This document shows, piece after piece, positions 38,584 to 46,415 of a stretch of 64,000 nt of DNA. Every line of letters begins with the position of its first letter. Position 1 is the stretch's first letter. The stretch spans positions 31,050-95,049 of the forward strand of contig JAIXPH010000045.1 in the NCBI GenBank assembly GCA_027486345.1, in the 5' to 3' direction. A program made the translations under genes and the position numbers. The notes under the pieces were generated by a model. That model ran no database searches and had not been told where the DNA came from. It saw nothing but the letters and a program-made list of their open reading frames with translations. Source of the stretch: Paracoccaceae bacterium. GTDB taxonomy: Bacteria > Pseudomonadota > Alphaproteobacteria > Rhodobacterales > Rhodobacteraceae.

Positions 38584-39746
38584 TCCACGCGCTCCCATTT
38601 GCCGGTTTCGCCCGAGCGCAGCAGGGCATCGGCCACAAGTTCGGTCAGCAGACCATCCTCGAAATTCGGGCTGGGTTGCTTGCCGGTGGCGATGGCGGTG
38701 AACAGATCAAAACATTCCACGATCTTGGTTTCCGAATAGCCGATCCCAAGGCCCGGAATGGGCCACAGACCCTGACCATAGGGATGCGCGGGGCCGGTAT
38801 AGACGGTGCGGAACCCGCGTGCGTCGGCTGGATCATCGGCGAACATCACCTGCAATTCATCGCGCCGTTCATAGTTGAACGCGATGGAGCCCTTGGTGCC
38901 GTGAATTTCCAAAGTGATAAAGTTGTTGCGCCCCCAAGCGTTGCGCGTCGCCTCAAGACTGCCGATCGCGCCGTTGCCAAAGCGCAGCATCGACACCACC
39001 TCATCATCCACATCGACGGGAGCGCGTTCGGCACCGGCCGACTTTTCCGACGCGCCCAGTTTATCGACGCCGCCCTGCTGAATCGGGCGGGTGGTGACAT
39101 AGGTTTTGGTCATCGCGATCACCTCGGCGATCGGACCCACCAGATAATGCGCCAAGTCCACCACATGGGTGGCGATATCGCCCACCGTGCCGGACCCGGC
39201 GATCTTCTTTTGGAACCGCCAGGACAGCGGGCCGTTTTCATCCGCCGACCAGTCTTGCAGATAGGTGCCCCGGAAGTTCAGGATGCGGCCAATGCGGCCT
39301 TCGTCGATGTATTTCTTGGCCAGCGCCACCGCAGGCGTGCGGCGGTAGTTGAAGGCCACCATGTGGATGATCCCGGCGGCCTTGGCGGCCTCGGTCATCG
39401 CGCGGGCCTCCTCCACGGTGCGAGCAAGCGGCTTTTCGCAAATGATGTGCTTGCCGGCCTTGGCGGCGGCGATGGCGATTTCGGCATGCACGTTGTTGGG
39501 GGTGCAGATGTCGACCACGTCGATATCGGGCCGCGCCACAACGGACCGCCAGTCGCTGGAGGCTTCGTCAAAGCCAAAACGGCGGCGGGCCTCTTCGGCG
39601 GCACCGTCGGTGATGTCCACCACCACCTTGCGGTGCGGGATGGCCGGGGCGGGCCAAAAGAACATCGGCATCGAGGCATAGGCCATCGCATGTGCCTTGC
39701 CCATGAAACCGCCACCGATCATGGCGACGTTCATCACTTTGGTCAT
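38580..39746 (-). CDS. Gfo/Idh/MocA oxidoreductase, levoglucosan-dehydrogenase-like
   Basis: MNVAMIGGGFMGKAHAMAYASMPMFFWPAPAIPHRK; AFNYRRTPAVALAKKYIDEGRIGRILNFRGTYLQDWSADENGPLSWRFQK resembles LgdA/LGDH as I recall it. Confidence 0.8.
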   Translation of the reverse strand: MTKVMNVAMIGGGFMGKAHAMAYASMPMFFWPAPAIPHRKVVVDITDGAAEEARRRFGFDEASSDWRSVVARPDIDVVDICTPNNVHAEIAIAAAKAGKHIICEKPLARTVEEARAMTEAAKAAGIIHMVAFNYRRTPAVALAKKYIDEGRIGRILNFRGTYLQDWSADENGPLSWRFQKKIAGSGTVGDIATHVVDLAHYLVGPIAEVIAMTKTYVTTRPIQQGGVDKLGASEKSAGAERAPVDVDDEVVSMLRFGNGAIGSLEATRNAWGRNNFITLEIHGTKGSIAFNYERRDELQVMFADDPADARGFRTVYTGPAHPYGQGLWPIPGLGIGYSETKIVECFDLFTAIATGKQPSPNFEDGLLTELVADALLRSGETGKWERVE

Positions 39747-39853
39747 TGTCGGTCTCCGGAAATGGGGGGATGGGCCTTGGGGGGCGGGGAGCAATCGCCC
39801 CCCGAAGGCCCGATGTGCGCGCGGGACCTTGGGATATCCCGCGCGGCTTTGGG

Positions 39854-40975
39854 TTACTGCATCGACGACTTCACGTTGTCGGTGGCCTCGGTCGAATAGA
39901 CCTGCATCCACGCCTCCAAGAGGTTGTCCTGGCTGACGGGCAGCGCGGGTAGGGCCACGAAGTCCGGCGCGTCCTTGTCCAGCAGGGCGTAACCGGCCAG
40001 CTTTGCCTCAACCACACCGGCGTCATAGGGGCGTTGCGCGCCCAGACCCTTGATGAAGCCGCCTTGCGCCATGCTGATGGCGACGTTTTCGCCAAGGTCC
40101 ACGGTGGTGATGATCAGGTCATCGCGGCCATTGGCGCGGGCGGCGGCCATCACACCTTCGGCCGGAACGTCCCAGACCGCCCAGATGCCCTTGATGCCGG
40201 GGTGCGAGGTCAGCATGGCACCCGCCGCCTTTTCGGCATCACCCGAAAAGTCCGGCCCGCCGATCCCCTGCTCATCCACGATGGTGATGTTGGGGTAATC
40301 GCTGGCGATGGTGGCCTTGAAGGCATCGTACCGCTGCTTGGTCACAAAAAAATCAGCGGCGTGGAACACCAGACCGATCTCGCCGCCATCGGGGCCAAGC
40401 GCCTTGGCCATCAGATGCGCCGCTGCGACACCGTTGCCGTAGTTATCGGCTGAGACGACCGAGACATAGTCGGTTCCGGCAACAAACCCGGCGGGAACGT
40501 TGTCCATGAACACCAGCTTTGCGCCCGCCTCATGCGCGGCGCGGTAGGCAGCGGCGGTGGCGGTCGGGTCGGTCGGGATCGACACGATGATGTCGGGCGA
40601 CTGGGCCATGATGGTTTCCAGATCGCTGACCTGCTTTTCAGGTTTGAAGCCCGCGTCGGTGACGGCAATCACTTCGATCCCCATCGCGGCGAATTGCGTC
40701 TGCAACCCGTTGATCTGCGCCCTGCTCCAGTCATTGCCGCCGTAATGCATGACGATGGCGGCGGTGGCGCCCATTTCCTTGATGGTCGCCAGTTCAGCGT
40801 CGCTCAGCACCACATCAGATGCGGGCGACGGGTCTTCGCCGCTGGGTCCTTTGGACAGCACGGTTTCTTGCAGTTTGGCAAGCGCCGCGTCCGGATCAGC
40901 AAAGGCCGGGGCGGCGACCCCCATCAAAAGCGCAAGCGCGGTCGCCGAGCCCATAAGGCTGCGTCTGGTCAACAT
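39854..40975 (-). CDS. Periplasmic sugar-binding protein of ABC transporter
   Basis: Signal peptide MLTRRSLMGSATALALLMGVAAPAFA; type-1 PBP fold motifs (VSADNYGNGVAAAHLM, ITTVDLGENVAISMAQGG). Confidence 0.92.
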   Translation of the reverse strand: MLTRRSLMGSATALALLMGVAAPAFADPDAALAKLQETVLSKGPSGEDPSPASDVVLSDAELATIKEMGATAAIVMHYGGNDWSRAQINGLQTQFAAMGIEVIAVTDAGFKPEKQVSDLETIMAQSPDIIVSIPTDPTATAAAYRAAHEAGAKLVFMDNVPAGFVAGTDYVSVVSADNYGNGVAAAHLMAKALGPDGGEIGLVFHAADFFVTKQRYDAFKATIASDYPNITIVDEQGIGGPDFSGDAEKAAGAMLTSHPGIKGIWAVWDVPAEGVMAAARANGRDDLIITTVDLGENVAISMAQGGFIKGLGAQRPYDAGVVEAKLAGYALLDKDAPDFVALPALPVSQDNLLEAWMQVYSTEATDNVKSSMQ

Positions 40976-41030
40976 AGCTTCTTCCTCCCAGAGAAGTGTC
41001 GGGGTTGCCCCCGTGTGGTGGGCAGGGCGG

Positions 41031-41852
41031 TCAGCCCGCGAGTGCCCGGTTCAGGTAATCCATGCTCAGCCGCGCCCCTTCGGCGGGGTCGGGCCATGCG
41101 TCGAGTTCGGTGCAGACCCAGCCCGCAAAGCCCACATCCCGCATCGCCTGAAGGATCGGCCCCGTGGGGACATCGCCCCGGTCCAGCGGGGTGAAGGCAA
41201 AGGGGTCGCGCTGGAAGCCCTTCAGATGCACATAAGAAATCCGTGCTGCGTGATCGCGGATCAGTTGCGCCGGATCGCCGCCCGCTGCCGCCAGATGCGC
41301 GGTGTCGGGGCAGAAATCTATCGCCGTCAGATCAAAGATCTTGGCCACTTCGGCAGGGCCTTCCACGATGGTGGACAGGTGCGGGTGGTAATGCGCGCGC
41401 AGTCCCCGCGCCTCGGCCAGCGCCTTCACACGGTCAAGGGCGGCACCCAGCTTGTGGAAATCCGGCTCTCGCGTGCCATCGAACCGTTTGGCCCCACCGC
41501 CCACAACCAGATGCGGCGCACCCAGTTCCGCAGCACGGTCGGCGGCGCGGGTCACGCGGGCCAATTCTTCGGGCAGGATGTCGTCAAAGATGAAGTTGCC
41601 GCCCGCATAGGTGGCGACCAGTTCCAAGCCATTGTCGGCCAACAGCTTTCGCATCGCTGCGGCGCTGGTATCCAGCAGGTTGCCGTCAAAGAGTTCCACC
41701 CCGGCATAGCCCGCCGCCGCGATATCGGCCAAGGCGCGGTCCATGTCGCCAAAGGTGCGGTAGCGCAGTTGGGTGATCGAGGTGACACCCACCGCATCCC
41801 CCCCAAGACCGCCCCAGCAATTGGCGTGATAGGCCAGTTTCCAAGCCGTCAT
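41031..41852 (-). CDS. Sugar phosphate isomerase/epimerase-like TIM-barrel protein
   Basis: AAAGYAGVELFDGNLLD; HYHPHLSTIVEGPAEVAKIFDLTAIDFCPDTAHLAAAGGDPAQLI...HLKGF...GWVCTELDAWPDPAEGARLSMDYL. Confidence 0.9.
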   Translation of the reverse strand: MTAWKLAYHANCWGGLGGDAVGVTSITQLRYRTFGDMDRALADIAAAGYAGVELFDGNLLDTSAAAMRKLLADNGLELVATYAGGNFIFDDILPEELARVTRAADRAAELGAPHLVVGGGAKRFDGTREPDFHKLGAALDRVKALAEARGLRAHYHPHLSTIVEGPAEVAKIFDLTAIDFCPDTAHLAAAGGDPAQLIRDHAARISYVHLKGFQRDPFAFTPLDRGDVPTGPILQAMRDVGFAGWVCTELDAWPDPAEGARLSMDYLNRALAG

Positions 41853-41969
41853 CGGTATCCCTCCCTCTGGACGCGGCCCGTTCGGTTGCCCCGACGGCCC
41901 GTTTTTCAGCGGCCCCCTCCGGCCGCGTTTCTGTGGCTTAGGTGGCATTTCGGGTTGGGTCAACATTAT

Positions 41970-42008
41970 TTCTGCATATCATTGCTAACTTCTGCATTTT
42001 TTCAGCAT
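41970..42008. promoter_or_regulatory. Direct-repeat operator candidate (TTCTGCAT x2 at 20-bp spacing plus TTCAGCAT)
   Basis: TTCTGCAT at 41970 and 41990, TTCAGCAT at 42001, AT-rich island between divergent genes. Confidence 0.5.
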
Positions 42009-42074
42009 AAGTTTTTCCTTGAACAACATAAGGGGCCAACTTATCCCTGTGAGGCCGACACTCAGGACACCGTT

Positions 42075-43475
42075 TTGCCGCCGCTCGCCTCTGTCCCAGC
42101 CGAATCACAGCGCCCGCGTGGCAAGGGCCGTCCCCGGACGGTCGAAACCGCTGCGCCCTCGCTGGTGGAGCTTTTGAACCTCGTGCGCACTGAAGCCGCG
42201 ACGACCCGGCAAGAGTTGGAACGTCACAGCGATCTGGGCCGCGCCGTGGTGGCGGATCGGCTGACCCTGTTGGGTGAGTTGGGTCTGGTTGATGAAAGTG
42301 AGCTTGGCACCGCCACCGGGGGCCGCGCGCCGCGTCTGGTGCGCTTTGCCGCGCGCAGGGCCACGATCCTTGTCGCCACGCTGGATCAGACCGCCATCGG
42401 AGTGGGGGTGGCGGACCTGTCGGGCAATCTCTTGACCGAACACCACGAAGCGGCCGATCTGACCACCCCGCCTGCTGCCTTGACCGACCGGCTGGCCGCG
42501 CTGTTTCGCTGGTCGCTGGAACGCCACGCAGCGCCGCAGGGGGTCTGGGGCCTGTCACTTTCGGTGCCCGGCGCGGTGCAGACCGGGGCCGAGGGGGCGT
42601 TTCTGACCACCACCCCGCCGATCATGCCCGCATGGGACGGCTTTCCCTTGGTCGAAACCCTGTCCCGCCGGTTTGGCGTGCCGGTCTGGCTCCGCTCCAG
42701 CGTCGAAACCATGACGATGGGCGAATTGCATGCGGGCGCGGGGCTGGGGCAGCGCACGATGCTGTTCATGAAGGTCGGACGCCGCATCGGGGCGGGGATT
42801 GTCTGTGACGGCCAGTTGTTCCGGGGCGCGCAGGGGGCGGCGGGGCTGATCGGGTCCCTGCCTGTCACCTCGGGCGGGCAAAGCGGCACGCTGGATGCGC
42901 TGGCCGGATCGGACATGATCCAGCGCGAGGGCCTTGCCGCCGCGCATGACGGGCGCAGCGCCATCCTCGCCGACATCCAGCGCCGGGGCGGCGAGATCAC
43001 CGCGATCGAGGTGGCGCAGGCGGCACAGATGGGCGATGCGGCCTCGGTCGCGATCCTTGCCACCTCGGGGCATCTGATCGGGCAGGTGGTGGCGACGCTG
43101 GCCAATGCGCTGAACCCGGACCTGATCGTGCTGTCCGGGTCGCTGGTGCAGACAAATGACATCCTTCTGGCCGCCGTGCGTGAGGCGGTCTATGGCGCGT
43201 CACATCCGCTTGTGACCCGTGATCTGCGGATCATCCGGTCGCAGATGGGCAGTTCCGCCGGTCTGGTCGGTGCGGCGCGGGTGGCGTCCGAGGCGTTGTT
43301 CGCCCCGGCCTTCCTGAAGGAATGGGTGATGCAGGGGCGTCCGCTGGCCCATCCGGCCTTTGTGGATTACCTTGGGCAACTTGCCCGGACGGCACCGCCG
43401 GACCCTGCCCCGCCCCTGCCGCCCGCCCTTGGGCCCGGACCCTCGCTTCGGCCCGGAAAGGAGCCTTTGTCATGA
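42075..43475 (+). CDS. ROK family transcriptional regulator
   Basis: N-terminal wHTH (SLVELLNLVRTEAATTRQELERHSDLGRAVVADRLTLLGELGLV); ROK domain; TTG start 42075 with AGGA at 42064; the ORF track extends artificially to 40749. Confidence 0.88.
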   Translation: MPPLASVPAESQRPRGKGRPRTVETAAPSLVELLNLVRTEAATTRQELERHSDLGRAVVADRLTLLGELGLVDESELGTATGGRAPRLVRFAARRATILVATLDQTAIGVGVADLSGNLLTEHHEAADLTTPPAALTDRLAALFRWSLERHAAPQGVWGLSLSVPGAVQTGAEGAFLTTTPPIMPAWDGFPLVETLSRRFGVPVWLRSSVETMTMGELHAGAGLGQRTMLFMKVGRRIGAGIVCDGQLFRGAQGAAGLIGSLPVTSGGQSGTLDALAGSDMIQREGLAAAHDGRSAILADIQRRGGEITAIEVAQAAQMGDAASVAILATSGHLIGQVVATLANALNPDLIVLSGSLVQTNDILLAAVREAVYGASHPLVTRDLRIIRSQMGSSAGLVGAARVASEALFAPAFLKEWVMQGRPLAHPAFVDYLGQLARTAPPDPAPPLPPALGPGPSLRPGKEPLS

Positions 43476-44476
43476 CAATCTCTGGTCTTGGCCCGCATGG
43501 CGAACGCGCTGCGCCTCCGGAACGGGTCAGCCTTCTGCCCGACGACCGCGCCGCCGCGCAAGAGGCCGCATGGCGGGTTGCCGTGGTCCTGCACACGGTG
43601 GACAGCGACTGGGCCAAACAACAACTGGCTGGCATGGTCGGCATCTTCGGCGATTGCGGCGCGGCTGTCATCGACGTGGTCGATTGCGGCTTTTCCCCCG
43701 AACGTCAGGTTGCGGCGTTGGACCGGCTGATCGCCCAGCGCCCGGATGCCATCCTGTCCTTGCCGGTGGCCAATGAAGAGGTGGCCGCAGCCCATGCGCG
43801 CGTTGCGGCGGCAGGCATCACGCTGGTGCTGCTGGACAATGCGCCGACGGGGCTTTTGCCGGGCAAGCATTACACGGCGCTGGTCTCGGCGGACAATTTC
43901 GGGCTGGGCAAGATCGCGGCGGCAGGGCTGTCGGCACATCTGGCGCAGGGGGCGGCGGTCGGCGTGCTGGGCTTTGCCGCCGATTTCTTTGCCACCAATG
44001 AACGCGAGATCGCCTTTACCAAATGGCTGCAAACCAACCGGGCCGACCTTGACCTGCATGTCGCGCGCTTTGACCGGATGGACGAGGCGGCGGAGGTGTC
44101 CAAGCGGATGGTGGCCGAACATCCGGCCTTGGCCGGGCTTTTCGTGGTCTGGGACACCCCGGCGATGGCCGTGTCTGACTGGCTGCGCCACGCGGGACGG
44201 AGCCTGCCCATCGCCACGGTGGATCTGGGCGAGGCGGCGGCCATCGACATGGCGCGGGGCGGATCGACCTGCTGCATCGCCGCACAACAGCCCTATCAGC
44301 AGGGCATCGCCGCGGCGCAGACGGTGATCCTCAGCCTGCTTGCCCGCCCTGTTCCGGCATGGATCGCCCTGCCCGGAATCAGCGTCACCCGGGATACCGT
44401 GGTCGAGAGCTTTCAAAAGGTCTGGCGCCAACCCGCCCCCAAAGAGGTGCTGCGCCTGCTTGGCCTTTCGGGCTGA
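43472..44476 (+). CDS. Leaderless (predicted cytosolic) sugar-binding-protein-like protein
   Basis: Type-1 PBP fold, similar to 39854-40975 product (GFAADFFATNEREIAF; FVVWDTPAMAV; IATVDLGEAAAIDMARGG); no signal peptide; ATGA overlap with ROK gene. Confidence 0.82.
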   Translation: MTISGLGPHGERAAPPERVSLLPDDRAAAQEAAWRVAVVLHTVDSDWAKQQLAGMVGIFGDCGAAVIDVVDCGFSPERQVAALDRLIAQRPDAILSLPVANEEVAAAHARVAAAGITLVLLDNAPTGLLPGKHYTALVSADNFGLGKIAAAGLSAHLAQGAAVGVLGFAADFFATNEREIAFTKWLQTNRADLDLHVARFDRMDEAAEVSKRMVAEHPALAGLFVVWDTPAMAVSDWLRHAGRSLPIATVDLGEAAAIDMARGGSTCCIAAQQPYQQGIAAAQTVILSLLARPVPAWIALPGISVTRDTVVESFQKVWRQPAPKEVLRLLGLSG

Positions 44477-44528
44477 CCCTCGTTTGGCGCTGGCCCATGG
44501 CGCGCGGACCGGCATTGTCGTGGCAGGA

Positions 44529-46400
44529 TCAAGGGTTGCGGCAATAGCGGATCGACAGGGCGTAACCGCTTTTCAGCCCCCCGGCCTCGAACACGGTCGA
44601 GGGCGCGGTTTGGCTGGCCGGGCTGTTGAAGGCGGTATAGGTCAGGTTCCCCTGCCCGCCCAGCAGATGGTAATTGCCGCTGACAAGCAGGTATTGATAC
44701 TGCAACGAGGTCGAGGACGGCTCGTATCGCCCGCCGAGTTGCGCCGCAAACTGCCCCGGACCTGTGCCCGACAGCACCTGCCACGCCGTGGCAGCCCCGC
44801 CCGCCGCCGCGATCAACGCGTTCCAGTCATCGGCCGAGGGCACATGCCAGCCTGCCGGAGGAGCCACGACCGAAGGTGAATTGGCGGTGTAGAGACGCCC
44901 GTAGGTTGCGGCATTTTTCGGATCGTCGTTATAGGCCAGCGACCCTTGCTCGTTGTAGTTCAGGTTCTTCGTCATCCAGTACCGCCCGCCCAACAGCGTG
45001 ATCGGATAGCTTTGGTTGTCGCGCGGATCGACAAAGACCATCATCTGCAAATAGCAGGTGTATTGCAGCGCATTCAGATAGCCGCCCTGCGCGTCCAGCG
45101 CCTGCATCGTCATCGTCACGGGCCCGCTTTGCGTGGTCGACGGGATCGTCACGGTCGTCGTGTCATAGCCCAAGGCCGCAGGCGTCGCGGGCGGTTGGGC
45201 ATAGACGCGCTGGTAAGGCGTCATCCCCGGCCAACTGGTGATGAGCTGGATGGAGTTCACCTCGGCCATCGACCACCGCAGCGGGATCTTGACGGGCGTA
45301 TCCGCAGCGGCGACCGGGATCACCGGGTTGTCGGTCGAGAACAGCGACAACAGCCCGCGCACGGGCGGTGCGGTCAGTTTGGCAATGTCCAGCACCACCA
45401 CCAAGGGGTCATAGAGGCGGCTGTCGCTTTGCTGAAAGCCGCTGAAGGTCACTGTCATCTGCGTGTGGCCGATGGCGGTCAGGGACACGATGTCGGTAAA
45501 ATCAAAGGTGACATTCGCCGCGCTTCCGGTGCCGATCAGGCTGGTGTTCCCCGATTGCGGCACCATGCGGAACTTCGGCTGGCTGTCGGCGGGATCGCTG
45601 GGACGCACGCTCCAGCCTTGGGTCTGATCGACATAGACGCCCGCCACGATGTTCCATGCCGACCCCAGCGGCGGGGTGGTGGGCCGGGTCGACTCGGCCG
45701 GGGCCAGCGCGCCAGAGGTGTTGCCATAGACGAAAGAGACCGAAATCATCGCACCACTCGGCGTGCCCGGCCCGGTAAACAGCGGCGTGTCGCCGATGTT
45801 CTTGATGTTGAGAAACAGCCGGTTCGCCAGCGGATCAACCGCGGTTGAGACATAGACCGACCCGCGGCTGTCCAGTGACACCTGCAGCACATCGGCCAGC
45901 GACAGGTTGCCCGGTTGCGGCGGCGCGACCAGTTGCAGCCCCGTCGTCAGCATGGCGGGCGCGCCCGGCAGGCGGCGGAAATTGACCTGAAAAGTGCCAT
46001 CCTCGGCAGTGCCGCTGCCCAAGGATGGATCGGTCACGAGGACATTGGTGATGTCGAACTGCAGGTTGCCCGCCCATTCGCCGCCTGCGGGGCCGGAATA
46101 GTCCAGACGCAGCAGCATGTTGGTGGTGTCGCAGGAAAAGGTCCAGTTTTCCAGGGTGATGGCCATGGCCTGCAAGGCGGCGGCATCGACGTCATAAGGG
46201 GTCTGGGGAAAGTAAAGCTCCAGCGCGGAGCCGCTTTGCAGGGCGATGGCCGACCCGGTGTTGGACAGTTGCACCGACAGTGTGGCCGCCACGCCGTTTT
46301 CAAGGGTGGACTGTCCTGTCGCCGGATTGACCAGCGTGATGCTGATCTGGGGCGTGCCCTCGGCGGCGGCGGCCGATGCCACGGGATCGGTGGAATACAT
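44529..46400 (-). CDS. Large uncharacterised protein with C-terminal FISUMP domain
   Basis: C-terminus YPITLLGGRYWMTKNLNYNEQGSLAYNDDPKNAATYGRLYTANSPSVVAPPAGWHVPSADDWNALIAAAGG is FISUMP-like; no signal peptide. Confidence 0.8.
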   Translation of the reverse strand: MYSTDPVASAAAAEGTPQISITLVNPATGQSTLENGVAATLSVQLSNTGSAIALQSGSALELYFPQTPYDVDAAALQAMAITLENWTFSCDTTNMLLRLDYSGPAGGEWAGNLQFDITNVLVTDPSLGSGTAEDGTFQVNFRRLPGAPAMLTTGLQLVAPPQPGNLSLADVLQVSLDSRGSVYVSTAVDPLANRLFLNIKNIGDTPLFTGPGTPSGAMISVSFVYGNTSGALAPAESTRPTTPPLGSAWNIVAGVYVDQTQGWSVRPSDPADSQPKFRMVPQSGNTSLIGTGSAANVTFDFTDIVSLTAIGHTQMTVTFSGFQQSDSRLYDPLVVVLDIAKLTAPPVRGLLSLFSTDNPVIPVAAADTPVKIPLRWSMAEVNSIQLITSWPGMTPYQRVYAQPPATPAALGYDTTTVTIPSTTQSGPVTMTMQALDAQGGYLNALQYTCYLQMMVFVDPRDNQSYPITLLGGRYWMTKNLNYNEQGSLAYNDDPKNAATYGRLYTANSPSVVAPPAGWHVPSADDWNALIAAAGGAATAWQVLSGTGPGQFAAQLGGRYEPSSTSLQYQYLLVSGNYHLLGGQGNLTYTAFNSPASQTAPSTVFEAGGLKSGYALSIRYCRNP

Positions 46401-46415
46401 CGCTAAACTCCTGTG

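Noticed and set aside
40749-42074. N-terminal ~440 aa of the 908-aa plus-strand ORF
   Set aside because: Open frame antisense to the SBP and isomerase genes; only the 42075-43475 part is a coherent ROK regulator with a RBS and TTG start.
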